DNA of 64,000 nt, from contig CADCDP010000002.1 of NCBI GenBank assembly GCA_902800305.1, positions 62,001 through 126,000 on the forward strand. Reading direction: 5' to 3'. Both the position numbers and the translations under genes were made by a program. This document shows positions 14,145-23,379 of this stretch, piece by piece. Under the pieces are notes generated by a model. It did no database searches. It was not told the origin of the DNA and saw nothing but the letters and a program-made list of their open reading frames with translations. The stretch's first letter is position 1, and every line of letters starts with the position of its first letter. Source of the DNA: an uncultured Bacteroidales bacterium. Lineage in GTDB: Bacteria > Bacteroidota > Bacteroidia > Bacteroidales > Bacteroidaceae.

Positions 14145-16227
14145 AGAGCATCGGTATGACCACCTTGAAGACCACGTTGCGTCCCATGTTATAGACGCCT
14201 TGTCGCCCTGTCACCGTGTTGATGTCGGTGTATTTCAGACGACTCAAGTGACTCTGATAGGCTCGATTCAGCAGGTTGTCGGCTGTAACATACAGTTCGG
14301 CAACCTTTTTCTTTTTGATGATGAGGTCGGTGCCAGCCGAAAGGTTCAGCAGCGTGTAGCTGGGTGTGGCGGTCTCTGTCTGGTCGGCCATATAGTAGTG
14401 ATTTTGGCGCAAGTAACATTCCAGCCCTACTGCCACGTAGGCGTTGTTGAGCGTCCGTCCGTTGTGTGTCAGCTCATATTTGAGTTCCGAAGTCCAACGT
14501 GGAGCTGGCGTGAAGGGCAGATAGCGTGTTTCTTCGGGTTGGTTCAGTTGTCGTGCATCCACGAATGAAAACGTGTTGGCAAAGTGAAGGCTGTGGATGG
14601 GGTGGAAGTCGGCACCTGCCTCGAAACCCAACAACCGTGCGTTGCCTTGGGTGTATTCATACGTGCGATAACCTTCTTCCATCACTATGTCAATCCGTTT
14701 TGCAAAGATGTAGTTTTCGATGCGGTTGGCAAACAAAGCCACCTGTGCGGACACATAGCGTGACGTAAAATCCACACCGAGGTCGCCCTGCCAACTGTAT
14801 TCGGCCTTCAAGTTCGGATTGCCCAGTTCATACCGCACCGTGCCCTCATGCACTCCGTCGGCTCCTAACTCGCTCATGTTGGGTGCACGGAATCCGCGTG
14901 CCACGTTGATTCTCACGTTCAGGTGCTCGCTGACGTTGCACACGGCACCGATGCTGCCCGTCATGCCGTCGAAGGAACCCTTCTGTTGGGAAGATAGGTT
15001 GTACTTCAGATGTCGGTGGTCGTAGCGCAATCCGCCGTTCAGCGTCCATCGTTCGAGCGTCTTGCTCGCCGTAGCATACCCTCCGATGTCGAACAGGCGA
15101 TAGGCAGGAATGAGCGATTCCTCTCCCAGATTCTGCGATTTCTGCCACATACCGTTTGCGCCAGCTGCCAGTCGCCACCCCTTCAGCTCTTCCGTCAGAT
15201 AGCGCACATCGTAGGTCAGCGTGTGGAGTTTGAAGAACAACTCGTAGTCGTCGAAACTCTCTTCAAATTCCTGTCTGCGGTTTTGTTGATAACCCACCAC
15301 ACCCGTCAGTCGTCCGTGGGGCAGGTTCACGGCATTGTCCCACACCGCCTTGTAGTGCTTCACCTGTTGGAAAGGCAGGGTCTTCGAATAGGTCTTCACG
15401 CGGTCGGTCGTGCGTTCCAACTCGCCCGTTTCTTCGTCGCGTTCTCCTTCCACGATGCTGGGGGTCAGGTGGTAGGCCACCCATTTCAGGTGGGAGTGTC
15501 CCCATTGCTTGTCCAACCCCAGCATCAGGCGACCTGCCCGTTCGCGGAATTGAGACCCAGGTACATAACCATCGTATTTGTTCTTGTAGGCATGTGCCAT
15601 CTTGTCTGAGAAACGTGCATCCCACACGAAACCTTTCTGGTTGCCCGCTCCATTCAGCGAATAGGCAAATAGGCCGTTGTTTGTCTGGTATTCAGAACTG
15701 ACATTGGCTCGAATCTCTCCGTCGAGTGGGTGTGGCACATCGTGCAGGATGAGCACACCAGCCATTGCGTCGGAACCATACATGAGGCTGGCAGGCCCTT
15801 TCAGCACTTCCACGGAGCCAACATTTTGGCCATCCACCTCGATGCCGTGTTCATCTCCCCATTGCTGTCCTTCCTGCCGCACTCCCTCGCTCATCACCAC
15901 AATGCGGTTGTAACCCAAACCACGGATAATGGGTTTCGAGATGCCTCCGCCTGTGGTCACTTGCGCCATACCTGGCTGTTTGGCCACAGCGTCGATGATG
16001 TTGGTGGAGGTGGTCTGTCTCAGTTCCTTTCCCGTCACAACAGAAATGGGAGCTGTCGAATGTTTTAACTTCGTCTCGCCCGTCACTCCCGTCACTAACA
16101 CTTCGTTTAGCTGGAGGTGACGGTAGAAAACATCGGTGGTGTCTTCGTCGTGCGTGTGTTTTGTGGGTTGTGCCACCATTATCAGCGTGCAGCACAAGCC
16201 CATCAGCGTTAAGAAATACTTTTTCAT
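14134..16227 (-). CDS. TonB-dependent outer-membrane receptor
   Basis: A 697-residue receptor with a signal peptide (MKKYFLTLMGLCCTLIMVAQ) and a His/Asp-rich segment THDEDTTD straight after cleavage. The plug domain follows (VLVTGVTGETKLKHSTAPISVV..., IIRGLGYNRIVVM, VEVLKGPASLMYGSDAMAGV), then a 22-strand-type barrel with GGLRYDHRHL and RGFRAPNMSELGADG motifs. It imports a scarce ligand using TonB energy. The His-rich segment hints at metal uptake of the ZnuD or heme-receptor type, but the substrate is not shown. A -7 element lies only 3 nt before the ATG, suggesting a nearly leaderless transcript. Confidence 0.9.
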   Translation of the reverse strand: MKKYFLTLMGLCCTLIMVAQPTKHTHDEDTTDVFYRHLQLNEVLVTGVTGETKLKHSTAPISVVTGKELRQTTSTNIIDAVAKQPGMAQVTTGGGISKPIIRGLGYNRIVVMSEGVRQEGQQWGDEHGIEVDGQNVGSVEVLKGPASLMYGSDAMAGVLILHDVPHPLDGEIRANVSSEYQTNNGLFAYSLNGAGNQKGFVWDARFSDKMAHAYKNKYDGYVPGSQFRERAGRLMLGLDKQWGHSHLKWVAYHLTPSIVEGERDEETGELERTTDRVKTYSKTLPFQQVKHYKAVWDNAVNLPHGRLTGVVGYQQNRRQEFEESFDDYELFFKLHTLTYDVRYLTEELKGWRLAAGANGMWQKSQNLGEESLIPAYRLFDIGGYATASKTLERWTLNGGLRYDHRHLKYNLSSQQKGSFDGMTGSIGAVCNVSEHLNVRINVARGFRAPNMSELGADGVHEGTVRYELGNPNLKAEYSWQGDLGVDFTSRYVSAQVALFANRIENYIFAKRIDIVMEEGYRTYEYTQGNARLLGFEAGADFHPIHSLHFANTFSFVDARQLNQPEETRYLPFTPAPRWTSELKYELTHNGRTLNNAYVAVGLECYLRQNHYYMADQTETATPSYTLLNLSAGTDLIIKKKKVAELYVTADNLLNRAYQSHLSRLKYTDINTVTGRQGVYNMGRNVVFKVVIPMLFTF

Positions 16228-16230
16228 GCT

Positions 16231-16239
16231 GCAAAGGTA
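16231..16239 (-). promoter_or_regulatory. -7 promoter element abutting the TonB receptor start codon
   Basis: The minus strand reads TACCTTTGC and then AGC-ATG. With initiation about 5-7 nt after this element, the transcript would start at or next to the ATG. The upstream -33 region falls in family B-like repeat sequence (16245-16288). Confidence 0.5.
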
Positions 16240-16244
16240 CGGTT

Positions 16245-16288
16245 TTAAGTGAAATAGGAAAAGTGAAAAGTGAAAAATTTGCTACCAC
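16245..16288. repeat. family B half-element
   Basis: TTAAGTGAAATAGGAAAAGTG followed by GAAAAATTTGCTACCAC repeats the left arm of the family B hairpin at 17024-17068. The matching right arm is absent. Confidence 0.7.
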
Positions 16289-16326
16289 ATGGATAGTAAA
16301 AGGGCTTACGCTCTTGCATTTTGTCA

Positions 16327-16338
16327 GTCTGTACAGAC
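16327..16338. promoter_or_regulatory. 12-bp perfect palindrome GTCTGTACAGAC
   Basis: A perfect 12-bp palindrome in the 332-bp gap between the divergent TonB receptor and hsp20 genes. A dimeric regulator could bind here, but chance is not excluded. The rest of this gap holds a family B half-element and G/T-rich sequence with no ORF. Confidence 0.3.
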
Positions 16339-16559
16339 AAAACGTCAGTAGGGGGAGGGCTGAAAGTTTAAGGGAGTTTAAATAGGTTGTGTGAAGGTTT
16401 AACGGAGTTTAAAAGCGTGGACAAAGTGGCGGATAGGCATGAGTTTTGCCTTTTTGTTAGGCAGAACGGTTCAAGAAACCAGAGCCTCGAAAGAGGGGAT
16501 GGCGAAAGAATCCGACTAAGAAAAATGTTTAACTAAAAATAAATAAGGAGGACAAAACT

Positions 16560-17006
16560 ATGATGCCTACAATTTATTCAACTCGCAATCAGGGATGGAT
16601 TCCCGCACTTTTCAACGATTTCTTCGATGACAACTGGATGCCTACAGTGAAGTATTATCACGGCACAACTCCGGCAGTCAATGTATCGGAAGACAAGAAT
16701 GAGTATAAGGTGGAGATTGCAGCTCCTGGCATGACGAAGGACGACTTCAACATCCAGCTCACCAGTGACGGCGATATCGTCATCAGCATGGAGAAAAAGA
16801 CTGACAACAAGAACGAGAACGACAAGAAGACTTATCTGCGTCGCGAGTTCAGCTACAGCAAGTTCGAACAGCGCTTCACGCTTCCAGACAATGTGGAGAA
16901 GCAGAAAATCACCGCTGGCATGACGGACGGTGTGCTGACCATCAACATTCCGAAGAAGACTGAGGAAGAGAAGGCGAAGGAAAGCCTGCACATCGAAATC
17001 AAATAA
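16560..17006 (+). CDS. small heat-shock protein Hsp20
   Basis: A 148-residue ATP-independent holdase chaperone of the alpha-crystallin family. A variable N-terminal segment (residues 1-35) precedes the alpha-crystallin domain (about 36-140). That domain starts at PAVNVSEDKNEYKVEIAAPGM and contains the usual DGVLTINIPKK (GVLxxxxPK). A charged tail ends LHIEIK. The ATG is preceded by an AAGGAGG Shine-Dalgarno (about 16545-16551), unusually strong for this genome. No promoter match was found. The family B hairpin directly downstream probably ends the transcript. Confidence 0.95.
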   Translation: MMPTIYSTRNQGWIPALFNDFFDDNWMPTVKYYHGTTPAVNVSEDKNEYKVEIAAPGMTKDDFNIQLTSDGDIVISMEKKTDNKNENDKKTYLRREFSYSKFEQRFTLPDNVEKQKITAGMTDGVLTINIPKKTEEEKAKESLHIEIK

Positions 17007-17023
17007 GGCAAGATTGAACCGCC

Positions 17024-17139
17024 TTAAGTGAAAAAGTAAAAGTGAAAAGTGAAAAATTTGCTACCGCAGCAGTCGCCAATGGTTGACGTGCAAGTGCGGT
17101 AGCAAATTTTTCACTTTTCACTTTTACTTTTTCACTTAA
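17024..17139. repeat. Family B hairpin repeat, complete copy with 45-bp perfect arms
   Basis: The left arm (17024-17068) and right arm (17095-17139) are exact reverse complements over 45 bp. Both arms carry AAGTGAAAAGTGAAAAATTT and GCTACCGCA or its complement. The 26-nt loop is AGTCGCC...GACGTGCAAG. The element lies between hsp20 and mutS and would form a very stable RNA hairpin. A second complete but less perfect copy lies at 25766-25881, with half copies at 3755, 16245 and 54864. Confidence 0.95.
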
Positions 17140-17145
17140 AAATCG

Positions 17146-17154
17146 TACCTTTGC
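17146..17154 (+). promoter_or_regulatory. -7 promoter element of mutS
   Basis: TACCTTTGC begins 30 nt upstream of the mutS ATG. It directly follows the family B right arm, which must therefore supply the -33 region. Confidence 0.6.
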
Positions 17155-17175
17155 ACTCGTAACAATCAAGAACCT

Positions 17176-19803
17176 ATGGCGAAGAAAGAAGAGTTGACCC
17201 CGATGATGCGGCAATTTTACGACTTGAAGGCAAAGCATCCTGACGCTTTGCTGCTGTTTCGTTGTGGCGACTTCTATGAAACATATAATGAGGATGCGAG
17301 TGTGGCGGCCGATATTCTGGGCATCACGCTGACGAAGCGGAGTAGCGTGGCAGGTACATCGGCCAATGGTACGGCGATGGCTGGTTTTCCTCATCATGCG
17401 TTGGATACGTATCTGCCGAGACTCATTCGGGCAGGAAAGCGGGTGGCTATTTGCGACCAGCTGGAAGACCCCAAACTGACAAAGAAATTGGTGAAGCGAG
17501 GCATCACTGAGTTGGTGACCCCTGGTGTGGCTCTGGGGGATAATGTGCTCTCTACCAAGGAGAATAACTTCCTTGCTTCGGTGCATTTCGGCAAATCTGC
17601 TTGCGGCGTGGCGTTGCTCGACATCTCCACTGGCGAGTTCCTTTGTGCGGAAGGAACGACCGACTATGTGGATAAACTTCTGACGAATTTTTCGCCCAAG
17701 GAAGTGCTGTTCGAACGGGGCAAGCGACCGATGTTTGAGGGAAATTTCGGAGGAAAGTTTTTCACGTATGAACTGGACGACTGGATTTATACGGACGACT
17801 CAGCAAGGAAGAAACTGCTGAGTCATTTTGGCACGAAGAACCTGAAGGGCTATGGTGTGGAGCATCTGAGGAATGGTGTGGTGGCTGCTGGTGCGGTGCT
17901 TTACTATCTGGAGCAGACGCAACACACACACATCGCGCACATCCGTAAGATTGCTCAGATTGAGGCGAATAAGTATGTGCGGATGGACAAGTTCACGGTG
18001 CGGAGTCTGGAATTGTTGGGTTCGATGAACGAGGGAGGCAACAGCCTTCTGTCGGTCATCGACAAGACGGTCAGCCCGATGGGAGCGCGTATGTTGCGCC
18101 GTTGGGTGGTGTTTCCCCTGAAAGACGTGAAGCCGATTGTGGAGCGACAGAATGTGGTGGAGCACTTTTTCCGCGAACCGGAACTGCGCGATGCCATCGA
18201 GGATTTGCTGCACCAGATTGGCGACTTGGAACGCATCGTGGGTAAGGTGGCTGTGGGTCGTGTGAATCCTCGTGAAATGGTGCAAATGATGTTGGCGCTG
18301 AAGGCGATAGAACCGATTAAGAACCTGTGTTTGGAGGCTGACAGTGAGAGCCTTCGTGCTTTTGGTGAACGCTTGGATGCCTGTATTCCTCTGCGTGAAC
18401 GTATCGAGAAGGAACTGAACCCATCGCCGCCTATAGCAGTGAACAAGGGGAAGGTGATTGCCGATGGGGTGAACGCCGAATTGGACGAACTGCGCCAAAT
18501 CGCATATTCGGGCAAGGACTACTTGTTGCAGATTCAACAGCGCGAGGCGGAAGCGACTGGCATTCAGAGTCTGAAAATCGGCTTCAACAATGTGTTTGGC
18601 TATTACATGGAGGTGCGTAACACCTACAAAGACATCGTACCGAAAGACTGGATTCGCAAGCAGACACTCACACAGGCAGAGCGTTACATTACGCAGGAGC
18701 TGAAGGAGTATGAAGAAAAGATTTTGGGGGCGGAAGAGAAAATACTGATTATGGAACAGAACATCTTCAACCAGCTGGTGGTGGATGCGTCCGATTACAT
18801 TCCTCAGATTCAAACGAATGCCACCTTGATAGCACAGATGGATTGTTTGTTGTCTTTTGCCATGACAGCCAAGGAATATCGGTACAATAGGCCCGTGGTG
18901 GACGAGAGTCTTGTCATCGACATCAAGCAGGGACGGCATCCCGTGATTGAGCGGCAGATGCCTGTGGGTGAGGAGTATGTGGCCAATGACCTTTATCTGG
19001 ATTCGGAGAAACAGCAGATTATCATCCTGACGGGTCCTAATATGGCGGGTAAATCGGCATTGTTGCGCCAGACGGCTCTCATCACCATCTTGGCACAGAT
19101 TGGTAGTTTCGTCCCTGCCGAAAGTGCCCGTATTGGGTTAACCGATAAGATTTTCACCCGTGTGGGAGCTTCGGACAACATCTCGGTGGGCGAATCGACG
19201 TTCATGGTGGAGATGAACGAGGCAGCCAGCATTCTGAACAATCTGAGTCCACGTTCGTTGGTGCTCTTTGACGAGTTGGGACGCGGCACTTCGACCTACG
19301 ATGGCATTTCCATTGCGTGGTCTATTGTGGAATACATCCACGAGAATCCGAAAGCACATGCCAGAACTCTTTTCGCCACTCACTATCACGAACTGAACGA
19401 ATTGGAGAAGTCTTTGCAGCGTGTAAAGAACTTCAACGTGAGCGTGAAAGAGTTGAATGGCAGGGTGATATTCATGCGTAAGTTGGTGCCAGGGGGCAGT
19501 GAGCACTCGTTTGGCATCCATGTGGCGAAGATAGCGGGTATGGCTCCTTCGGTGGTGAAGCGTGCGGAGCAAGTGCTGAAGGAACTGGAGGCGAACAACT
19601 CGGGCGATGGCATCAGTCGTCCGAAGACGGAAACGATACAAGCGATGAGCAGTGGTGGAGCGCAACTTAGTTTCTTCCAGCTGGATGACCCTGTGCTTTG
19701 CCAGATTCGCGACGAGATTCTCCACTTAGATATCGACAGTCTCACACCGCTCGAAGCGTTGAACAAGCTGAACGACATTAAGCGGATTGTGAGAGGGAAG
19801 TGA
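17176..19803 (+). CDS. mutS: DNA mismatch repair protein MutS
   Basis: An 875-residue mismatch-recognition ATPase. The N-terminal mismatch-binding domain includes [16 protein letters not shown] (residues 31-46; the Phe and Glu of the F-x-E motif are in GDFYETY). Connector, core and clamp domains follow. The ATPase has Walker A GPNMAGKS near residue 620, Walker [13 protein letters not shown], and the helix [10 protein letters not shown]. The full length is intact. It works with MutL to correct replication errors and limit recombination between diverged DNA. It has its own -7 element between the family B hairpin and the ATG. Confidence 0.97.
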   Translation: MAKKEELTPMMRQFYDLKAKHPDALLLFRCGDFYETYNEDASVAADILGITLTKRSSVAGTSANGTAMAGFPHHALDTYLPRLIRAGKRVAICDQLEDPKLTKKLVKRGITELVTPGVALGDNVLSTKENNFLASVHFGKSACGVALLDISTGEFLCAEGTTDYVDKLLTNFSPKEVLFERGKRPMFEGNFGGKFFTYELDDWIYTDDSARKKLLSHFGTKNLKGYGVEHLRNGVVAAGAVLYYLEQTQHTHIAHIRKIAQIEANKYVRMDKFTVRSLELLGSMNEGGNSLLSVIDKTVSPMGARMLRRWVVFPLKDVKPIVERQNVVEHFFREPELRDAIEDLLHQIGDLERIVGKVAVGRVNPREMVQMMLALKAIEPIKNLCLEADSESLRAFGERLDACIPLRERIEKELNPSPPIAVNKGKVIADGVNAELDELRQIAYSGKDYLLQIQQREAEATGIQSLKIGFNNVFGYYMEVRNTYKDIVPKDWIRKQTLTQAERYITQELKEYEEKILGAEEKILIMEQNIFNQLVVDASDYIPQIQTNATLIAQMDCLLSFAMTAKEYRYNRPVVDESLVIDIKQGRHPVIERQMPVGEEYVANDLYLDSEKQQIIILTGPNMAGKSALLRQTALITILAQIGSFVPAESARIGLTDKIFTRVGASDNISVGESTFMVEMNEAASILNNLSPRSLVLFDELGRGTSTYDGISIAWSIVEYIHENPKAHARTLFATHYHELNELEKSLQRVKNFNVSVKELNGRVIFMRKLVPGGSEHSFGIHVAKIAGMAPSVVKRAEQVLKELEANNSGDGISRPKTETIQAMSSGGAQLSFFQLDDPVLCQIRDEILHLDIDSLTPLEALNKLNDIKRIVRGK

Positions 19804-19820
19804 GGACAACGTGAAATACT

Positions 19821-19924
19821 TGTAAAGTTTAAAGGTTAAGGTTTAAAGGTTAAAGAGGCTGACGCGGTGTTGGCAAATGAGCCGCATGGTCTTTACACTT
19901 TAAACTCTAAACTTTAACCTTTAT
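19821..19924. repeat. Family A hairpin repeat, complete copy 3
   Basis: It starts TGTAAAGTTTAAAGG and ends ACTTTAACCTTTATA, with a loop GGCTGACGCGGTG...GAGCCGCATGG like that of copy 1. It lies between mutS and the pseudokinase gene and would form a long hairpin in the mutS transcript. Confidence 0.9.
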
Positions 19925-19952
19925 ATTACTAACCTATAAAACTACCATCACT

Positions 19953-20870
19953 ATGAAATCGAAAATTGTACACGACACGAGCATCTTTACTGCCATGTCG
20001 GATGCTTTGGCATCATTCTTTGAGATTTTCACAGGAGACAAGAGCTTCAGCATGGGAAAACTGAAACAGGCCGATATCTACATTGGCGAAGAGCACTACA
20101 AGGCTCGCGGAAAGATGCTGAACTCCAGTCATGTGAACGAATGTTTCCGCCTTTCGCTCGAAGACGATTCGGAGAACGAGAAAAATCTTGTCTTGCGCCG
20201 TATGGTGTCCGAGTTTCTCGACCATCACCCTAATTGCAAGGGACTTCTAAAGAGGGAGTTTGAGCTGTTCAAGGAGTTGAACATGGACATGTGTCCCTAT
20301 CTAGTGAAGCTTATTGACTACATTGAGGAAGAGGATTCGCTCATCAGCGAGTTGATTCCTGGTTTGCCACTCGACCTCTTTGTGCGGCAGGATCCTGAGT
20401 ACTACTTCAAGCGTCGCACCACCTTGAAGATGCTCAAACAGTTGATTGCCGCTGTGGGATTCTTGCACGATAAGGGCATGTGCCACCTCGACATTACACC
20501 TGCTTGTATCCTCATCAAGGCTGACCCCGAACATGATGTTGTGTTGTTGAACAACGGTTTGGCTGCTGCGACCTACGACAAACTGCCACTCGGTAAGTGT
20601 TACGCTCCCGACCTTGCTCCAGAGTTGCTGAAGGGTGAACCTTTCGACAACCGCACCGACATTTGGGAGATTGGCAAAATCATTAAGATGATTATTCAAG
20701 TGAGGAAGAAAGACCCCACACGTGCCAGCAACCACTTAAAGCTCATCGCTATGAAGTGCATGAAGCAGCATATCGACGAGCGTTACAACAACGTTTACGA
20801 GATTTTGAAAGACCTCGAAGCGTGGGAGCACTTGTATGACAATTTTTGGAAGGGGAAGACGAAAGACTAA
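19953..20870 (+). CDS. predicted protein pseudokinase
   Basis: A 305-residue protein with a eukaryotic-like kinase C-lobe. HLDITPACILI at 178-188 is the catalytic loop, with Asp180 kept but Cys185 in place of the metal-binding Asn. LLNNG at 198-202 replaces the DFG motif. YAPDLAPELL (about 211-220) matches the APE segment, and DIWEIGKI at 237-244 matches DxWxxG. No clear Gly-rich loop or VAIK lysine is visible in the N-lobe. The loss of both Mg-binding residues predicts little or no phosphotransfer, so it is more likely an allosteric or scaffold protein. No membrane segment. The gene converges on ino1. Confidence 0.7.
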   Translation: MKSKIVHDTSIFTAMSDALASFFEIFTGDKSFSMGKLKQADIYIGEEHYKARGKMLNSSHVNECFRLSLEDDSENEKNLVLRRMVSEFLDHHPNCKGLLKREFELFKELNMDMCPYLVKLIDYIEEEDSLISELIPGLPLDLFVRQDPEYYFKRRTTLKMLKQLIAAVGFLHDKGMCHLDITPACILIKADPEHDVVLLNNGLAAATYDKLPLGKCYAPDLAPELLKGEPFDNRTDIWEIGKIIKMIIQVRKKDPTRASNHLKLIAMKCMKQHIDERYNNVYEILKDLEAWEHLYDNFWKGKTKD

Positions 20871-20878
20871 CGGAATTG

Positions 20879-22207
20879 TTAGTCAATCTCTTCGTCGGCC
20901 TCGTAACCACCCATCTCGCGGATGGCATTCTTGAGCATGGTGTATTGCTGGAAGAGGTGGTTAACGGGTTCCTCGCCTTGCGTGTAGTCATGCATAGGGG
21001 CTTTCAGGAAGAAGGAGAGGAAGCGTTGGATGCCGCTGCGACCAGCACGTGCAGCGAGGTCGCTGAGCAGACAGAGGTCAAGCAACAATGGTGCGGCCAG
21101 GATAGAGTCGCGACAGAGGAAGTTAATCTTGATTTGCATGGGATAGCCCATCCAGCCAAAGATGTCGAGGTTGTCCCAGCCTTCCTTGTTGTCGTTGCGA
21201 GGGGGGTAGTAGTTGATGCGCACCTTGTGGTAGTATTGGTTGTCCTCGTCGTTGCCGTGACCGTAGAGGTCGGGCTGAACGTTGGGCTTGAGGATGGTTT
21301 CGAGGGTGGAGAGCTTGCTGACCTCCTTGGTTCGGAAGTTTGCAGGTTCATCGAGCACGAGACCGTCGCGATTGCCCAAGATATTGGTGGAGAACCAACC
21401 GCTAAGACCGAGGCAGCGAGTTCCAATGATGGGCGCAAAGCCTGATTTTACCAGCGTCTGACCCGTCTTGAAGTCCTTGCCTGCGATAGGAAGACCCAGT
21501 TTCTCCGACATTTCCCACATGGCAGGAATATCCACGGTGGTATTGGGGGCACCCATGATGAACGGGGCACCTTCGGCCAAAGCTGCGTAGGCATAGCACA
21601 TAGAGGGGGCGATGTTCGTGCGGTCGTCGGCCTTCATGGCTGCTTCGAGGTGGGCGAGGGTGTCATGTACTGTCATATTAGGTTCCACATAGATTTCGGT
21701 AGAAGCAGCCCATGCCACAACGATGCGTGAACAGTTATTTTCTGCCTTGAACTGACGAATGTCCTCCCGAATCTGCTCCACCATCTCCCAACGCGTAGCA
21801 CACTGCTTCACGTTGTCGCCATCAAGACGCTTGGCAAAGTTTTTGTCGAATGCAGCTTTGAAGGGAACAATTTGCTGTAGCTCATCCTTCACGGGGAGAA
21901 TGTCTTTTTCTTGTAGCACTTGGGCATACATAGCACTTTGGAAAGCGTTGGCAGGGTACACATCCCATGCGCCAAACACGATGTCGTCGAGTTTTGCCAG
22001 TGGAACAATTTCCGAATAAGAAAGATACTGTTTGTCGGCACCCTTACCAACACGGATTTTGTCGTACTGAGTCATTGAGCCTACAGGCTTTGCAAGTCCC
22101 TTGCGAGCCATTAGCACACCTGTCATGAAGGTGGAAGTAACGGCACCAAGTCCTACAACCATGATGCCCAGCTTCCCTTCAGCAGGCTTTACATTTTGAT
22201 TTGCCAT
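20879..22207 (-). CDS. ino1: myo-inositol-1-phosphate synthase
   Basis: A 442-residue NAD enzyme converting glucose 6-phosphate to myo-inositol 3-phosphate. The Rossmann motif VVGLGAVTSTFMTGV begins at residue 17. GAPNTTVDIPAMWE, GKDFKTGQTLVKSG and the NNKDG-like region (LGNRDGLVLDEPANFRTKEV) are hallmark segments. The ATG at 22207 (MANQNVKP) is chosen over an in-frame upstream ATG at 22249, because the -7 element at 22257-22265 would place the transcript start at about 22250. In Bacteroidetes the product feeds inositol lipids; no phosphatidylinositol-phosphate synthase lies in the window. Confidence 0.93.
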   Translation of the reverse strand: MANQNVKPAEGKLGIMVVGLGAVTSTFMTGVLMARKGLAKPVGSMTQYDKIRVGKGADKQYLSYSEIVPLAKLDDIVFGAWDVYPANAFQSAMYAQVLQEKDILPVKDELQQIVPFKAAFDKNFAKRLDGDNVKQCATRWEMVEQIREDIRQFKAENNCSRIVVAWAASTEIYVEPNMTVHDTLAHLEAAMKADDRTNIAPSMCYAYAALAEGAPFIMGAPNTTVDIPAMWEMSEKLGLPIAGKDFKTGQTLVKSGFAPIIGTRCLGLSGWFSTNILGNRDGLVLDEPANFRTKEVSKLSTLETILKPNVQPDLYGHGNDEDNQYYHKVRINYYPPRNDNKEGWDNLDIFGWMGYPMQIKINFLCRDSILAAPLLLDLCLLSDLAARAGRSGIQRFLSFFLKAPMHDYTQGEEPVNHLFQQYTMLKNAIREMGGYEADEEID

Positions 22208-22256
22208 TTCTATACAGTTTAGATTTAGTCGTGTCCAAAACAGACACAAAAGCGGT

Positions 22257-22265
22257 GCAAAGGTA
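22257..22265 (-). promoter_or_regulatory. -7 promoter element of ino1
   Basis: The minus strand reads TACCTTTGC, 50 nt before the chosen ATG. The leader contains a short GTGTC/GACAC inverted repeat. A -33 TTTG at ideal spacing is not visible. Confidence 0.6.
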
Positions 22266-22378
22266 CGGAAAAGCCATCAAAAACGGGTTATAAAAAGAGG
22301 GTCTTTTGTGTTCCAGATGTCGTTTTAACACTAATTAACCCGTCTTTTCCGTACAGAATGGAAGTTCCCTTCCAGTTG

Positions 22379-23278
22379 TTATTTCAGTTTGTCAAAGCCT
22401 TCACCGTACACACCTTCGGCCTTGGTTTGGGAGATGAAGGCTGTTGGGTCTATCGCCTTGACGAGGCGGAAGAGGGCTACCGATTGGTTTTTCTTGGCAA
22501 CCACCATCAGCACGCTGACAGGTTGTTGGCTGTAGCAGCCTGTGCCAGACAGAAGGGTGGCAGAACGATCCATCTCCTTGCTGATGCCGTCGTAGATTTC
22601 CTGTGGATGCTTGGTGATGATGAAGAATTGCACGGATTGTTGTACGTAGTTCATCACGTAGTCGAGCATCATGTTGCACACAAACATATCGACAAAGCCG
22701 AAAGCCAGACGTTGCCAGTCGTGCAAGAGGGGATAGGAGGCACTGATGATGATAATGTCGAGGTAGAGCAGCATACGGCCAAGACTGACGTGGCGGTACT
22801 TATTGACCATGGCGGCGATGATGTCGGTGCCGCCCGTGCTGCCTTGGTGGAGGAAACATTGTGCCAATCCCATTCCGCAGAGTGACGAACCGAAGAGAAC
22901 TGCCATGAGTCCTTGGTTCTCACCGAGGTATTGGGGAAGTTTAGTGGCACCTTCTCCCTCGCTGGCCAGCAGCAATCGCTGTAGTGCCCAGAGGAAAAAC
23001 GTAAGTACCAGTACGGCGTAGATGGTCTTGATGCAGAACTTGATGCCCAAAATCTTCATGGCACCTAACAGCAGGAATGCGTTGATGATGAGGTAGGTAA
23101 CCTGCATTTCCAAACCTGTCACATAGTAGATGAGTGCGCAGACACCCGTCAGACCTCCCGACGGAATCTCGTAGGGCAGCAGGAAGACCGTCCACCCGAT
23201 AGCGTAGAGGAGGAGGCCGAATGTGATAAAGAGGTAGTCTTCCACCTCGTTTTTCCAATTAGTAAAGTGCATATTCAT
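22379..23278 (-). CDS. YitT-family membrane protein with C-terminal DUF2179
   Basis: A 299-residue inner-membrane protein. Five to six hydrophobic helices span about residues 15-205, beginning LFITFGLLLYAIGWTVFLLP and including the characteristic PSGGLTGV and GSTGGTDIIA. A cytoplasmic DUF2179 domain follows (about 215-299). Function is not established; family members are proposed transporters. The ATG at 23278 is preferred over a GTG at 23302, which would lie within the hairpin after recA. It is probably transcribed with or after recA. Confidence 0.88.
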   Translation of the reverse strand: MNMHFTNWKNEVEDYLFITFGLLLYAIGWTVFLLPYEIPSGGLTGVCALIYYVTGLEMQVTYLIINAFLLLGAMKILGIKFCIKTIYAVLVLTFFLWALQRLLLASEGEGATKLPQYLGENQGLMAVLFGSSLCGMGLAQCFLHQGSTGGTDIIAAMVNKYRHVSLGRMLLYLDIIIISASYPLLHDWQRLAFGFVDMFVCNMMLDYVMNYVQQSVQFFIITKHPQEIYDGISKEMDRSATLLSGTGCYSQQPVSVLMVVAKKNQSVALFRLVKAIDPTAFISQTKAEGVYGEGFDKLK

Positions 23279-23295
23279 CGTTCTTCTTGTATAGT

Positions 23296-23340
23296 ACGAC
23301 ACGCTCCGAAATGCCGTTGTGGCATCCCGGAGCGTGTCGT
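23296..23340 (-). terminator. long hairpin between recA and the yitT-like gene
   Basis: ACGACACGCTCCG (23296-23308) pairs perfectly with CGGAGCGTGTCGT (23328-23340). An inner stem ATGCC/GGCAT continues to a 5-nt loop. Neither side has a strong T-tract, so termination efficiency is uncertain. The hairpin could instead stabilise the recA mRNA. Confidence 0.6.
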
Positions 23341-23379
23341 ATGTATTTAACGGGATTCGTCCTTTTCTTTTTCTTGTTG

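Noticed and set aside
17800..18939. 379-codon minus-strand ORF opposite mutS
   Set aside because: It is antisense to the conserved middle of mutS, has no Shine-Dalgarno or promoter, and His/Leu-rich shadow composition.
22208..22249. upstream start of inositol-phosphate synthase
   Set aside because: The ATG at 22249 would coincide with the predicted transcript start from the -7 element at 22257-22265. ATG 22207 gives the normal N-terminus.
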